The position numbers and the translations under genes were made by a program. Source: an uncultured Pelagibacteraceae bacterium (lineage in GTDB: Bacteria; Pseudomonadota; Alphaproteobacteria; Pelagibacterales; Pelagibacteraceae). Taken from it: a DNA stretch of 64,000 nt. The stretch spans positions 1-64,000 of the forward strand of contig CACICB010000001.1 in the NCBI GenBank assembly GCA_902585045.1, read 5' to 3'. The notes beneath the pieces were generated by a model. It was not told the origin of the DNA. It did no database searches and was given only the letters and a program-made list of their open reading frames with translations. Below, piece after piece: positions 7,571 through 18,259 of this stretch; the stretch's first letter is position 1, and the number at the start of each line of letters is the position of its first letter.

Positions 7571-10144
7571 TTACTTAATGTTGTCCTCAATTTTTATTAC
7601 AGATACCACTTTTTCTGTTCCTGATAATTTTTTAATTCTTACACCCTGAGTGTTTCTACCTGCTATTCTAATTTCTTTTACAGCGCATCTCATTATGCTT
7701 CCTTTATCTGTAGACAAGAGGATTTCATCTGTATCGTTTACAACAATAGTTGAAGCAATATTTCCATTTCTAGGAGAGTTTATTATTCCAATAATTCCCT
7801 TTCCTCCTCTATTTGTCACTCTATAATCTAAGTAAGATGATCTTTTTCCATAACCGTTTTCAGAAACAGATAATATATATCTGTTTACAGCTTGTTTAAT
7901 TTTTTTATCTTTATTAATTATTTTATTATCAATTTGAGAGTTATCTAAAATTGAAAGAGATATAATTTTATCTTTATCGTTAAGTTTTAAACCTTTAATA
8001 CCTTTAGATGAGCGGCCTTTAAAAAGTCTTAATTTTTTTGATTTAAATCTTATACACTTTCCAAATTGAGTACTAAGTAAAATATCTTGATCATCATTAC
8101 ATATTTTAACACCAATGATCTTATCGTCTTGATCTAACTTCATTGCTATTTTTCCGCTATTATTAATATTAGTAAAATCCTCCAAAGTATTTTTTCTAAC
8201 ATTTCCCTTTGATGTTGCAAAAACTACCATTAATTTTTTCCATTCGGACTCATCCTCTGGTAAGGGCATAATTGAGCTTATTGAATGATGGCTTTTTAGA
8301 GGTAAAATATTAAATATTGATTTTCCTTTAGACGATGCTGTACCTTCAGGTATCTTATGAGCTTTAATCTTATAAACAAGGCCTTGAGTTGAGAAAAAAA
8401 GCACTGGCGTATGTGTATTTGCGGTGAAGATCTGAACAACAAAATCATCCTCTCTTGTTGAAATCCCAGATTTGCCTTTTCCACCCCTCTTTTGAGATTT
8501 TAAAGAACTTAGTGGTCCCCTTTTTATATATCCTTGATTTGTAATGTTAATTACTACCGACTCTTTTTGAATAGTTTCTTCTATATTGTAATTAAGCACT
8601 GCATCAATAATTTTTGTTTTTCTTGGGGAAGAAAATTTATCTTTTATCTTTGTTAATTCGTCAGTTATTAATTTATAAAGAGCTTTTTTTGAATTAATTA
8701 TTTTATTAAATTCTATAATAGATTTTGCAAGTAGAGAAATCTCAGTTTCGATTTCATTTATTCCGAAAGCCGTAAGTTTTTGCAGCCTTAATTCTAAAAT
8801 TGCATCAACCTGATTAATAGATAATTGATAACTTGAAATATTCTTTTTTTTTTCAATAAGAGAAATCATTTTAATACTTTTTTTTATTTTCCATTTTTTG
8901 GATAAAAGATTTTTTTTAGCTACATTAGTATCTTTAGAGTTTTTTATAATCTTTATAATTTCATCGATATTTTCAACAGCGGTTGCCAAACCTATTAGCA
9001 CATGGGCACGATTTTCTGCTTTTTTTAAATCGAATTTTACTCTTTTAATTACAGTTTCCTCTCTAAATTTCAGAAATTCAGAAATAAATTCTTTTAAATT
9101 TAAAATCTTTGGTTTTGAGTTTACTATAGCAAGTGTATTAAATCCGAATGAACTCTCTATATTAGTAAGTTTAAACAATTGTCTTCTAACAGTTTCAGGT
9201 TCTACACTTTTTCTTAGTTCAATCACTACTCTTATTCCCTCTCTGTTTGACTCATCTCTTAGGTCTCTAATCCCGTCAATTTTTTTATCTCTAACTAGTT
9301 GTGCAATCTTCTCAATTAATAATGATTTATTTACTTGATAAGGGATCGATTTAATAACTAAAGTTTCTCTACCACCTTTTTTTTCCTCAAATTCTATTTC
9401 CCCTCTGATTTTAAATGATCCTCTGCCTTTGTTATAACCTTGTTTAATAATATCTTTACCAATTATAACTCCTCCAGTTGGAAAATCTGGGCCAGGCACG
9501 TATTTCATTAATTGACTTATTGTTATTTCTTTATTGTTAATAAATGCTATCGTTGCATCTACTATTTCTCCTAAGTTGTGGGGTGGAATACTTGTAGCCA
9601 TACCTACTGCTATACCACCGGCACCATTTACTAAAATATTTGGATATTGTGATGGTAATACCTCAGGTTCTTTTTCAGTCTCATCATAGTTGCTTCGAAA
9701 ATTTACTGTATTTTTTTCAAGATCCTCAGTTAAAAATTGAGAAATCCTCCCAAGCTTAGTCTCTGTATACCTCATTGCTGCGGGGGGATCGCCATCAATA
9801 GAACCAAAATTTCCTTGACCAGCAATAAGTGGTAAACTCATTGAAAAATCTTGAACTAATCTTACTAAAGCGTCGTAAACTGATTGATCTCCGTGGGGGT
9901 GATATTTACCAATCACGTCACCAACTATTCTTGCTGATTTTCTAAAAGGCTTCGTCCAATCATAACCTCCTTTATACATTGCGTATATAATTCTTCTATG
10001 AACTGGTTTTAATCCGTCTCGAACGTCTGGAAGTGCTCTACTTACAATTACGCTCATCGCATAGGACAAGTAGGATGAGCTCATTTCATCTTGAACAAAT
10101 ATAGGTTTAAAGGATTTGTTATTTTCTGATTTGTTCTGTTCCAT
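7571..10144 (-). CDS. gyrA: DNA gyrase subunit A
   Basis: Catalytic subunit of DNA gyrase, which cleaves and rejoins DNA to introduce negative supercoils. The N-terminal breakage-reunion domain carries SRALPDVRDGLKPVHRRI and the active-site tyrosine in AMRYTETKLG. The C-terminal beta-pinwheel carries the GyrA box SQKRGGKGKSG, which separates it from ParC. At 857 residues it is slightly shorter than E. coli GyrA. The quinolone-determining region reads KYHPHGDQSVYDALVR. ssb lies 5 bases upstream and coaD 1 base downstream on the same strand. Confidence 0.98.
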   Translation of the reverse strand: MEQNKSENNKSFKPIFVQDEMSSSYLSYAMSVIVSRALPDVRDGLKPVHRRIIYAMYKGGYDWTKPFRKSARIVGDVIGKYHPHGDQSVYDALVRLVQDFSMSLPLIAGQGNFGSIDGDPPAAMRYTETKLGRISQFLTEDLEKNTVNFRSNYDETEKEPEVLPSQYPNILVNGAGGIAVGMATSIPPHNLGEIVDATIAFINNKEITISQLMKYVPGPDFPTGGVIIGKDIIKQGYNKGRGSFKIRGEIEFEEKKGGRETLVIKSIPYQVNKSLLIEKIAQLVRDKKIDGIRDLRDESNREGIRVVIELRKSVEPETVRRQLFKLTNIESSFGFNTLAIVNSKPKILNLKEFISEFLKFREETVIKRVKFDLKKAENRAHVLIGLATAVENIDEIIKIIKNSKDTNVAKKNLLSKKWKIKKSIKMISLIEKKKNISSYQLSINQVDAILELRLQKLTAFGINEIETEISLLAKSIIEFNKIINSKKALYKLITDELTKIKDKFSSPRKTKIIDAVLNYNIEETIQKESVVINITNQGYIKRGPLSSLKSQKRGGKGKSGISTREDDFVVQIFTANTHTPVLFFSTQGLVYKIKAHKIPEGTASSKGKSIFNILPLKSHHSISSIMPLPEDESEWKKLMVVFATSKGNVRKNTLEDFTNINNSGKIAMKLDQDDKIIGVKICNDDQDILLSTQFGKCIRFKSKKLRLFKGRSSKGIKGLKLNDKDKIISLSILDNSQIDNKIINKDKKIKQAVNRYILSVSENGYGKRSSYLDYRVTNRGGKGIIGIINSPRNGNIASTIVVNDTDEILLSTDKGSIMRCAVKEIRIAGRNTQGVRIKKLSGTEKVVSVIKIEDNIK

Positions 10145-10149
10145 GAAAA

Positions 10150-10608
10150 TTAAAAAGGTATCTCGTCATCTAAATCAGAATTATCCTGATTCATATTTTC
10201 ATTTGGCAAAGAGCTTTTGTTTTCTGAAACTAAATTAGAGTTGTTTGAGCTAGATCTGCTATCAAGCATTGTTAAGCTTGAATTATAGCCCTGCAGCACA
10301 ATTTCAGTTGAATATTTATCTTGGCCCGTAGACTCGTCTTTCCATTTCCTTGTGCTTAATTGCCCTTCAATATAAACATTAGCGCCTTTTTTAACATATT
10401 GTTGAACCACATTAACTAATCCTTCGTTAAAAATTACTACTCTATGCCATTCTGTCTTTTCTTTTTTTTCTCCACTTGATTTATCTTTCCAAGATTGACT
10501 AGTTGCTATGCTTAATCTAGCTACACTTTTGCCATTTACCATTTGTTTTATTTCAGGATCTGCGCCTAAACGACCTATTAATTGTACTTTATTTAAACTT
10601 CCAGCCAT
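10150..10608 (-). CDS. ssb: Single-stranded DNA-binding protein
   Basis: Coats single-stranded DNA in replication, recombination and repair. The OB-fold starts [19 protein letters not shown] and contains [10 protein letters not shown] and [12 protein letters not shown] Ser/Asn-rich linker follows, then the acidic protein-interaction tip DLDDEIPF. Length 152 is typical. It is divergent from uvrA across 102 bp, as ssb and uvrA are in many Proteobacteria, and is the first gene of the ssb-gyrA-coaD-ppi-tgt run. Confidence 0.98.
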   Translation of the reverse strand: MAGSLNKVQLIGRLGADPEIKQMVNGKSVARLSIATSQSWKDKSSGEKKEKTEWHRVVIFNEGLVNVVQQYVKKGANVYIEGQLSTRKWKDESTGQDKYSTEIVLQGYNSSLTMLDSRSSSNNSNLVSENKSSLPNENMNQDNSDLDDEIPF

Positions 10609-10710
10609 AATATTTTGAATTAATTTTGATTTTATTATTATAAAATGTCTTTTTATTTATATCATATTTGATTACTAAATATAAGGTGATTATTATTTGA
10701 AGGAAAAAAA
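10609..10710. promoter_or_regulatory. Divergent ssb/uvrA intergenic region
   Basis: 102 bases of AT-rich DNA must hold both promoters. uvrA has a recognisable ribosome-binding site (GAAGG, about 8 bases before its ATG). I searched by eye for the alphaproteobacterial SOS operator (GTTC-N7-GTTC) and for an E. coli-type LexA box and saw neither. SOS control of this pair is therefore not supported by the sequence. Confidence 0.5.
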
Positions 10711-13590
10711 ATGTTGAAAAAAATCGTTGTAAAAGGGGCTAAAGAACACAACTTAAAAAATGTTTCTCTTGAAATTCCTAAAGAGAAATTGGTTGTTATA
10801 ACTGGCCTTTCTGGGTCTGGAAAATCATCTTTAGCATTTGATACGATTTATGCCGAGGGTCAAAGGCGATATGTTGAAAGCTTATCTTCATACGCAAGAC
10901 AATTCCTGGATAAAATGAAAAAACCAAATGTAGATTTCATAGAGGGCTTAAGTCCAGCAATTTCTATTGAACAAAAGAATACCTCTAAAAATCCTAGGTC
11001 AACAGTTGCAACAGTCACTGAAATTTATGACTATATGAGAGTTTTGTTTGCAAGAGTTGGGGTCCCCTATTCACCGTTCACCGGCAAACCGATTAGATCT
11101 CAGCCGATTAGCGAAATGGTGGATAAAATAAAAAAACTTCCAAAAAATAATACTATTTATATTCTTGCTCCAATAGTTAGAGGTAGAAAAGGAGAATATA
11201 AAAAAGAAATTTTAAACTATAAAAAAAGAGGATTCTCAAAAATTAAAGTTGACGGTAAATACCTAAATATCGATGAATTTCCAGACCTAAACAAAAAAGT
11301 AAAACACGATATATCAATCATTGTTGACAGAATTATACTTAATTCAAATTTGGGCAACAGGCTTGCAGATAGTGTTGAAACTGCAGTAAATCTTTCAGAT
11401 GGTTTGTTAATTGTAGAATATGAAAATGAAACTCTGCCAAAGAAGTTTAGGAAAAGGGAGTCTGTAACATTTTCATCCAAATTTTCTTGTCCTGAAAGTG
11501 GTTTCACAATTGAAGAAATCGAACCAAGACTGTTTTCATTTAATTCTCCCTATGGAGCGTGTGAAGAATGTGAGGGCATAGGACATAATTTAAACGTTGA
11601 CCCCAATCTTGTAGTAACAGACCCAAAGAAAAGTCTACAAGACGGTGTTATAGAGCCTTGGTCAAAATCAACCTCATTATATTATGCTCAAACATTAGCT
11701 TCTGTTGCAAAACATTATAAAATTTCAATGTCTGAACAATGGAAAAAAATTCCAAAGAAAATTCAAGATATCATTCTTTATGGTTCTGATGAAGAAGAAA
11801 TAAGATTTTCTTATGACGATGGATACGAGACCTACTCCACAAAAAAAACTTTTGAAGGTGTTATAAACAATCTTGAAAGAAGATATTTGGAAACCGATAG
11901 CGAATGGAAAAGAGAGGAAATATCTCAATATCAAAGTGAGACAGATTGTGAAAAATGTAAAGGCATGAGATTAAAAGATGAAGCTTTATGTGTAAAAGTA
12001 AATAATCTGAATATAAGCGAAGTAACTGAGAAATCAATTGATATCGCACAAAAATGGTTTTCAAATTTAGAAAACGTTTTAAATGAAAAAGAAAAGAAAA
12101 TTGCTCAACATATTCTTAAAGAAATAAATGAAAGACTAAATTTTTTATTAAATGTTGGTTTAAATTATCTAACTTTGTCAAGAGAGTCTGGTACTCTATC
12201 TGGTGGAGAAGCACAAAGAATAAGGTTAGCATCACAAATAGGTTCTGGTCTTACTGGAGTTTTATATGTTTTAGATGAACCGTCTATTGGTTTACACCAA
12301 AGAGATAATAAAAAACTTATTACAGCATTAAAAAAATTAAGAGACTTAGGAAATACAGTCATAGTTGTTGAACATGATATTGAAACAATGGAAAGTTCAG
12401 ATCACATAATTGATATTGGACCAGAAGCTGGTCTTAAAGGCGGTCAAATTGTTGCAGAAGGAGAAGTAAAAGAAATTATTAAAAATGACAATAGCATCAC
12501 TGGAAATTATTTATCTGGTAAAAAGTTTATTTCAGTTCCAAAAAAAAGAAGATCCGCAAAAAATGGAAGGTTTATAGAAATAAGCGGTGCAAGTGGAAAT
12601 AATCTAAAAAAAGTAAATTTAAAAATACCTGTAGGCACATTTACTTGTGTTACAGGTGTATCTGGAAGTGGAAAATCGACTTTAATACTACATACTTTGT
12701 ATAATGCATTTAATCTAATGTTAAATAAAAATAAAAGTCGTAAAGTTCCAAAAGCTTTCACCGGATTTAAAGGAACTGATTTAATAGATAAAATTATTGA
12801 TATTGACCAATCACCAATAGGCAGAACACCAAGATCAAACCCAGCAACTTATACTGGAGCCTTTGGTCCAATTAGAGAATGGTTTGCCGGACTTCCAGAA
12901 TCAAAGGCGAGAGGTTACAAGGTAGGAAGATATTCTTTTAATGTAAAAGGTGGAAGATGTGAGACCTGTGAGGGTGATGGTGTTTTAACTTATGAAATGC
13001 ATTTTTTACCCGATGTGTTTATACCTTGCGATACTTGTAAAGGCGCAAGATATAACAGAGAAACTCTCGAAATAAGGTTTAAAAATAAGAATATTGCAGA
13101 TGTTTTAGATATGACAGTTGATGAAGGCTGTGATTTTTTTGAAAATATTCAAAGTATAAGATCTAAACTAATTACACTAAAACATGTTGGACTTGGTTAT
13201 ATGAAAATTGGTCAACAAGCGACTACATTATCTGGTGGAGAGGCTCAGAGAATTAAACTAGCTAAAGAACTATCTAAAAGACCTACAGGAAGAACTTTAT
13301 ATATTTTAGATGAGCCAACAACTGGTTTGCACTCTCATGATATAAAAAAATTACTAGAAATTTTGCAAGCGTTTGCGAATACTGGAAATACTGTTGTTGT
13401 TATAGAACATAATTTAGATGTAATAAAAACTGCCGATCATATAATTGATATGGGTCCAGAAGGAGGTATTAATGGAGGAAGAATTATAGCTGAGGGCACG
13501 CCAGAAAAAATTTCAACCGTAAAAGAGAGTTTTACTGGTAAATTTATTCGTGAAATTATAGGAAATACTTCTATGAAAAAGACTGCTTAA
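10711..13590 (+). CDS. uvrA: Excinuclease ABC subunit A
   Basis: Damage-recognition ATPase of nucleotide excision repair. Two ABC ATPase modules are visible: Walker A motifs GLSGSGKSS (about residue 32) and GVSGSGKST (about 650), with signatures [12 protein letters not shown] and [12 protein letters not shown]. The C-terminal zinc module is intact (CETCEGDG, then CDTCKGARY). In the N-terminal zinc module the first pair reads CPES rather than CPxC, a variant common in alphaproteobacterial UvrA. The 959-residue length is normal. It has a good Shine-Dalgarno and is divergent from ssb. Confidence 0.98.
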   Translation: MLKKIVVKGAKEHNLKNVSLEIPKEKLVVITGLSGSGKSSLAFDTIYAEGQRRYVESLSSYARQFLDKMKKPNVDFIEGLSPAISIEQKNTSKNPRSTVATVTEIYDYMRVLFARVGVPYSPFTGKPIRSQPISEMVDKIKKLPKNNTIYILAPIVRGRKGEYKKEILNYKKRGFSKIKVDGKYLNIDEFPDLNKKVKHDISIIVDRIILNSNLGNRLADSVETAVNLSDGLLIVEYENETLPKKFRKRESVTFSSKFSCPESGFTIEEIEPRLFSFNSPYGACEECEGIGHNLNVDPNLVVTDPKKSLQDGVIEPWSKSTSLYYAQTLASVAKHYKISMSEQWKKIPKKIQDIILYGSDEEEIRFSYDDGYETYSTKKTFEGVINNLERRYLETDSEWKREEISQYQSETDCEKCKGMRLKDEALCVKVNNLNISEVTEKSIDIAQKWFSNLENVLNEKEKKIAQHILKEINERLNFLLNVGLNYLTLSRESGTLSGGEAQRIRLASQIGSGLTGVLYVLDEPSIGLHQRDNKKLITALKKLRDLGNTVIVVEHDIETMESSDHIIDIGPEAGLKGGQIVAEGEVKEIIKNDNSITGNYLSGKKFISVPKKRRSAKNGRFIEISGASGNNLKKVNLKIPVGTFTCVTGVSGSGKSTLILHTLYNAFNLMLNKNKSRKVPKAFTGFKGTDLIDKIIDIDQSPIGRTPRSNPATYTGAFGPIREWFAGLPESKARGYKVGRYSFNVKGGRCETCEGDGVLTYEMHFLPDVFIPCDTCKGARYNRETLEIRFKNKNIADVLDMTVDEGCDFFENIQSIRSKLITLKHVGLGYMKIGQQATTLSGGEAQRIKLAKELSKRPTGRTLYILDEPTTGLHSHDIKKLLEILQAFANTGNTVVVIEHNLDVIKTADHIIDMGPEGGINGGRIIAEGTPEKISTVKESFTGKFIREIIGNTSMKKTA

Positions 13591-13617
13591 AATTCATATA
13601 TATGTTATAAAAGAATC

Positions 13618-14220
13618 ATGACTAGCATTTTACAATCGTTATCAAAAACAGTTCACTTATCTTTAGGTATAGCAATTTTGCTACTTTTAGGATTGCATTT
13701 CTTCGGTGATGGTTTCGCTTTTGATAGATATTTTTTCAGCTGGTTATTTCGATATTTGCATGTACTTACAGGCATAATGTGGATAGGATTATTATGGTAT
13801 TTTAATTTTGTTCAAATACCATCTATGCCAAACATTCCAGATGAGCAAAAACCAGCGATCGGTAAAGTAATCGCACCTAAAGCTCTATTTTGGTTTAGAT
13901 GGGCTGCTTTAGGTACAATTATAACAGGATTAATAGTTTCATATCTACAAGGATATGTTCATCAAGCTATGTTGCTAGGAATAGGTAGTGGCGATCCAAA
14001 AACTACTGCAATCGGCATAGGAATGTGGCTAGGAATTATAATGGCATATAACGTTTGGTTCGTAATTTGGCCAAATCAAAAAAAAGCTTTAGGAATAGTA
14101 GATAGTTCGCCAGAGGAAAAAACTAAATCAGCAAAAACTGCAATGTTATTCTCGAGAGCCAATACTTTACTATCATTTCCGATGCTTCTTTCAATGGTTG
14201 CTGCACAAAACCTTTACTAA
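13618..14220 (+). CDS. PuuD-like membrane protein (urate oxidase N-terminal domain family), no cytochrome domain
   Basis: Integral membrane protein of 200 residues with four or five hydrophobic segments (about 14-32, 42-62, 90-112, 132-150, 178-196). The block FRYLHVLTGIMWIGLLWYFN and the following FVQIPSM, plus the conserved WFRWAALGTIITG segment, match the membrane domain of PuuD-type urate hydroxylase (DUF989). Full-length PuuD adds further helices and a C-terminal cytochrome c; here the CXXCH domain is absent, so urate oxidation should not be assumed. It follows uvrA by 27 bases and its stop abuts the convergent secF stop. Confidence 0.75.
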   Translation: MTSILQSLSKTVHLSLGIAILLLLGLHFFGDGFAFDRYFFSWLFRYLHVLTGIMWIGLLWYFNFVQIPSMPNIPDEQKPAIGKVIAPKALFWFRWAALGTIITGLIVSYLQGYVHQAMLLGIGSGDPKTTAIGIGMWLGIIMAYNVWFVIWPNQKKALGIVDSSPEEKTKSAKTAMLFSRANTLLSFPMLLSMVAAQNLY

Positions 14221-15126
14221 TTAAGGTAAAATTTTTTCTTCCTCTTTTTCTAAAGTTTTATAACTTACTTTTAAAAATTTCAAAATTGGTGAAGCTACAA
14301 ACATCGATGAATAGGTTCCAATTATCACACCCAGAATCATAGCAAAGGAAAAACCCCTTAAAATTTCACCTCCTAATATATAAATTGAAATTAGTGCTAG
14401 TAATGTAGTAACAGAAGTAATAATTGTTCTTGAGAGTGTCTCATTTATTGATAGGTTAGAAACATCACTGATACTTATTTTTGTATATTTCAATAAATTT
14501 TCTCTTATTCGGTCATATATTACTACAGTATCATTCATCGAGTAACCAACTATTGTTAGTACTGCTGCTATAATAGATAAATTAATTTCTAAAGATAAAA
14601 CAGAAAAAATACCTAATGTTATAATTACATCATGAAATAAAGCTATTATTGAACCAATACTAAACTGCCACTCGAATCTTATCCAAATATAAAAAAGCAT
14701 GGCAGCTAGAGCCAAGGATATTGCGATGATTGATGACTCTAAAAGTTCAGAACTTACCTTTGGACCTACATTTTCTACTCTTCTAAAATCAACATCAGCA
14801 TTTAAATTGTCGGCTAAAGTTTTTTTTATCTCGGGTATTAAATTGCTGTTATTGGAGTTTTTTTGTTCAACTTTAATTAAGTAGTCACCTTCTTTGCCAA
14901 ATTTTTTTACATTTATATCACCTAAATTCATAGATTTTAGAGAGTCTCTAATTGCAGAGGCATTGATTGAGGTATCGGTTCTTAGCTCAATTAATGTTCC
15001 TCCTTTAAAATCTATTCCATAATTTAATCCTTTAAATGAAATAAAAATCACACTTAAAATAAAAATAATAAGTGAAAAAATATTTGCTTTTTTAAATTTT
15101 GTAACAAAGTTTATATTTCTAATCAT
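14221..15126 (-). CDS. secF: Protein translocase subunit SecF
   Basis: Inner-membrane partner of SecD; uses the proton gradient to pull preproteins through SecYEG. It shows the family start (KGLNYGIDFKGGTLIEL), a periplasmic domain, then clustered membrane helices with the DTVVIYDRIREN motif. At 301 residues the length is normal. Its start overlaps the secD stop by one base, giving tight coupling. Last gene of the long minus-strand run beginning at dgt. Confidence 0.96.
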   Translation of the reverse strand: MIRNINFVTKFKKANIFSLIIFILSVIFISFKGLNYGIDFKGGTLIELRTDTSINASAIRDSLKSMNLGDINVKKFGKEGDYLIKVEQKNSNNSNLIPEIKKTLADNLNADVDFRRVENVGPKVSSELLESSIIAISLALAAMLFYIWIRFEWQFSIGSIIALFHDVIITLGIFSVLSLEINLSIIAAVLTIVGYSMNDTVVIYDRIRENLLKYTKISISDVSNLSINETLSRTIITSVTTLLALISIYILGGEILRGFSFAMILGVIIGTYSSMFVASPILKFLKVSYKTLEKEEEKILP

Positions 15127-16670
15127 TATATTCTTACTGATGTATTATTTTTTCTTAAAACTATAATTGACGTTAAGTGTCTTGCCAAAAAGTAGGCTGT
15201 AAAAAGGGTGGTTAAAATTCCTATCCCGAGGGTGATTGCAAAACCTTTGACTGGTCCTGAACCAAATGCGAATAATATTATTGCAGCTATCAAAGTAGTT
15301 ATATTTGCATCTAAAACTGTAATTTTTGCTTTTGAATAACCAGAGTCAAAAGCATGTATTATAGATTTTTCGGTTTTTAATTCTTCTTTAATTCTCTCAA
15401 ATATCAGTACGTTTGCGTCAACCGCCATTCCAACAGTTAAAATAATTCCCGCAATTCCAGGAAGTGTCAATGTTGCTTCTAAAATAGTTAAAACCCCAAC
15501 TAACATTAATAAGTTTGCTATTAAAGCAATATTAGCTACTAAACCGAATAATCTATATTTATAAAGCATAAAGAATATTACTAAAATAAATCCCACAATT
15601 AACGAGGTTATTCCCGATTTAATGGAGTCTTCTCCAAGATCAGGTCCAACAGTTCTTTCTTCAACTACATCGAGAGGAGTTGGTAAGGCCCCTGACCTAA
15701 GAAGTAAAGCAAGATCGGTAGCTTCTTGAAAAGTAAAATTTCCCGATATTACTCCTTTTCCAGAGGTAATTGGCTCGTTAATATTAGGAGCACTTATTAT
15801 TTTGCCATCAAGTACAATGGCCAATCTTTTTCCAACATTATCTGTAGTCGTTCTGCCAAATTTTTGAGAACCAATTCGATCTAAGGTAAAAGATACTACT
15901 GGTTCATTTTGTTGATTTTGTATACTTGGTTGTGCATCAATTAGATTTTCACCGCTCATCACAATTCTTTTACTTATTTTCAATGATTCACCTATTTCAG
16001 AAATTAATTCATCAACTCCAAACTCAGAGTTTTCGCTTACCATTCTGAAATTAAGTTTAGCAGTTTTTCCTAAAAGTTTTTTAATTCTCTCAGGGTCTTT
16101 AAGTCCTGGTAATTCAACTAAAATTCTCTTTTCTCCCCTTTGCAATATTGTTGGCTCTTTAGTGCCTACGTCATCTATTCTGCGTCTGACAATTTCAATA
16201 GATTGCTTTAAAGCTGAATTATTAATAGTTAAGAGACCAAACTTTGAAAATAATACTTGAACATAATTATTATCTAATTCTTTATAATCTAATTCGAATG
16301 CTCTATAATTATCGATATATGGATTTATAATATTTTCTTTCCTAGAAAAAAAAAATAATTCAAATTTTTCTAAATCATTTATCTTAAAAGTAAGATCTTT
16401 TTTATTAATCTTAAAATCTGTATAATTTATATTATTTTCACGTAAGAGTTTTTTAATTGGGATTACTTTAGACTGTATTTTTTCTTCAATTAATGAATCA
16501 GAATTAATTTCTAATAAAAGATATGAACCACCTTGTAAATCTAAACCTAAATTTACTTTTTTGTCTATGATCAAATTATCTTTATTTTGAATATTAAAAA
16601 CGGAAAAAAAAGAAACTAAAAAAAAAATTATATAAATTAAGAATATATTTATTTTAGAAAAATTTAACAC
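15126..16670 (-). CDS. secD: Protein translocase subunit SecD
   Basis: RND-like accessory subunit of Sec protein export. The N-terminal helix is followed by the D1 motif NLGLDLQGGSYLLLEI, a large periplasmic domain containing RRRIDDVGTKEPTI and ELPGLKDPERIKKLLG, and a C-terminal six-helix bundle with the proton-relay motif GMAVDANVLIFERIKEEL. The 514-residue length fits alphaproteobacterial SecD. yajC lies 9 bases upstream, and secF overlaps its stop. Confidence 0.97.
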   Translation of the reverse strand: MLNFSKINIFLIYIIFFLVSFFSVFNIQNKDNLIIDKKVNLGLDLQGGSYLLLEINSDSLIEEKIQSKVIPIKKLLRENNINYTDFKINKKDLTFKINDLEKFELFFFSRKENIINPYIDNYRAFELDYKELDNNYVQVLFSKFGLLTINNSALKQSIEIVRRRIDDVGTKEPTILQRGEKRILVELPGLKDPERIKKLLGKTAKLNFRMVSENSEFGVDELISEIGESLKISKRIVMSGENLIDAQPSIQNQQNEPVVSFTLDRIGSQKFGRTTTDNVGKRLAIVLDGKIISAPNINEPITSGKGVISGNFTFQEATDLALLLRSGALPTPLDVVEERTVGPDLGEDSIKSGITSLIVGFILVIFFMLYKYRLFGLVANIALIANLLMLVGVLTILEATLTLPGIAGIILTVGMAVDANVLIFERIKEELKTEKSIIHAFDSGYSKAKITVLDANITTLIAAIILFAFGSGPVKGFAITLGIGILTTLFTAYFLARHLTSIIVLRKNNTSVRI

Positions 16671-16679
16671 AAAAAAGAA

Positions 16680-16964
16680 TTATTTTTTTATTTCTTCTTT
16701 TTTCAACAAGCTCGTAATGGTAGATCTTATAATTTGTACTTTTGTCCCCTCTCCAATTACAACTTCAATTCTGTCATCCTCCATCACTCGATCTACAACA
16801 CCTATGATGCCTCCAGAAGTAATAACTTCGTCGCCCCTTTTTAAAGCTTCAACCATGGCTTTGTGATCTTTTACACGTTTTTGTTGTGGTCTTATTAAAA
16901 AGAAATAAAAAATCACAAAAATTAGTATTAAGGGTATAAATTGCGCTATTCCTTGTCCGCTCAT
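16680..16964 (-). CDS. yajC: Preprotein translocase subunit YajC
   Basis: Small single-span component of the SecDF-YajC complex. The hydrophobic helix FIPLILIFVIFYFFLIRPQQKR and the following soluble motif GDEVITSGGIIGVVDRV are diagnostic. Length 94 is typical. It heads the yajC-secD-secF module, 47 bases after serS on the same strand. Confidence 0.95.
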   Translation of the reverse strand: MSGQGIAQFIPLILIFVIFYFFLIRPQQKRVKDHKAMVEALKRGDEVITSGGIIGVVDRVMEDDRIEVVIGEGTKVQIIRSTITSLLKKEEIKK

Positions 16965-17011
16965 GAAAAGACAATTATAATAAAAGGGTTAAATTAACAA
17001 GTTAAATTTCA

Positions 17012-18259
17012 TTAAATTTTATCTAAATTATTCATATATTTTTTTAAAACATTTGGAATTGTAATTGATCCGTCTTTATTTTGATTGTTTTCCAATACAG
17101 CAATCAAAAGTCTCCCAACTGCTAAACCTGATCCATTAAGAGTACCTATAAATTCATTTCCATTTTGTGACTTATATTTAGCTCCCATCCTTCTAGCTTG
17201 GAATGTTCCACATGATGAGCAACTTGATATTTCTCTATATTTATTTTCAGAAGGTATCCATGCTTCAATATCGTAAGTTTTTTCAGCACTAAATCCCATA
17301 TCCCCAGTTGATAATAATAATACTTGGTAAGGTATTTCTAATTTTTCTAGAATTGTTTTAGCACAATTTAACATTCTATCTAGCTCAGTGATACAATTTT
17401 TTGGCTCTACAATGCTAACTAATTCAACTTTGTAAAATTGATGTTGTCTTATCATGCCTTTAGTGTCTTTACCGTAACTACCAGCTTCTTTTCGAAAGCA
17501 TGGCGTTGAAGCTACAAATCTTTTAGGCAATCCATCTATATTTATTAAAGAATTTCTAACTATATTTGTTAATACTACTTCTGCTGTTGGAATTAAAAAT
17601 TTTCTCTGATCAGAGTTTTCAAATTTTATCTCAAATTGATCTTCTTCAAATTTTGGAAGCTGTCCAGTTCCAAACATGACATCTTCATTTACAATTAATG
17701 GTGGCGAAATTTCAACATAATTAAATTCATTTGTATGAATATCTAGCATAAAGTTTATTAGAGCTCTTTCTAATTTAGCGATATTATTTTTTAAAATTAC
17801 AAACCTTGATCCAGATAGTTTAGTTGCTGTATCAAAATCAATATCGTTAGATTTTGAACCAATTTCAATGTGTGATCTAGGCTTAAAATTAAATTCTTTA
17901 ATTTTTCCAAATTTATAAATAAGTTTATTTGACTTTTCATTTTTACCAATTGGAACATCAGTATGAGCGATATTTGGTAAAATATGCATCAATTTGTTAA
18001 ATTCGCTCTGTGCAATTAGTTGCTCATGGGATAATTTTGATATTTCCTCAGAAATTTTTTTTGATTTTTCAAAATTCGATCTATCTTTTGATTTTGATAA
18101 AACTCCTTTTTTTTGCTCTAATTTTTCTTTTTCGCTAATTAATTTTCTATTTTTATCGTCAAGACTTTTGAATAGATCAGTATTAAAATCAAAATTTCTA
18201 TCGAGCAACTTCTTTTTAAAGGTACTTAAGTTTTTTCTTAAATCTTTAATATTGTGCAT
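17012..18259 (-). CDS. serS: Seryl-tRNA synthetase
   Basis: Class II synthetase charging tRNA-Ser (and tRNA-Sec where present). The N-terminal coiled-coil arm runs to about residue 100. Motif 2 is ASTPCFRKEAGSYGKDTKG and motif 3 is LNGSGLAVGRLLIAVLEN. Length 415 is normal. Its start lies within the last 14 bases of tatC, a conserved tat-serS arrangement in this group. Confidence 0.97.
   Translation of the reverse strand: MHNIKDLRKNLSTFKKKLLDRNFDFNTDLFKSLDDKNRKLISEKEKLEQKKGVLSKSKDRSNFEKSKKISEEISKLSHEQLIAQSEFNKLMHILPNIAHTDVPIGKNEKSNKLIYKFGKIKEFNFKPRSHIEIGSKSNDIDFDTATKLSGSRFVILKNNIAKLERALINFMLDIHTNEFNYVEISPPLIVNEDVMFGTGQLPKFEEDQFEIKFENSDQRKFLIPTAEVVLTNIVRNSLINIDGLPKRFVASTPCFRKEAGSYGKDTKGMIRQHQFYKVELVSIVEPKNCITELDRMLNCAKTILEKLEIPYQVLLLSTGDMGFSAEKTYDIEAWIPSENKYREISSCSSCGTFQARRMGAKYKSQNGNEFIGTLNGSGLAVGRLLIAVLENNQNKDGSITIPNVLKKYMNNLDKI

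Noticed and set aside
7570-7590. Upstream coaD start giving 169 aa
   Set aside because: It would overlap gyrA by 20 bases and add seven residues not found in the family; the Met at 7569 matches CoaD N-termini.
8898-9338. 146-aa plus-strand ORF
   Set aside because: Lies wholly antisense to gyrA, composition is a shadow of the gyrase reading frame, and it has no domain or ribosome-binding site.
10609-10710. SOS (LexA) box between ssb and uvrA
   Set aside because: No GTTC-N7-GTTC or CTG-N10-CAG-like element was found by eye.
11490-11580. UvrA N-terminal zinc finger with Ser in place of the second Cys
   Set aside because: The CPxS variant is, to my knowledge, common in alphaproteobacterial UvrA, so it is not an oddity like the Tgt case.
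13618-14220. Calling this gene urate hydroxylase puuD outright
   Set aside because: The cytochrome c domain and half the membrane region are missing and there is no purine-degradation context.
16965-17011. Possible riboswitch or small RNA in the short gaps of the 13-gene operon
   Set aside because: All gaps are under 50 bases with no convincing stem structure.
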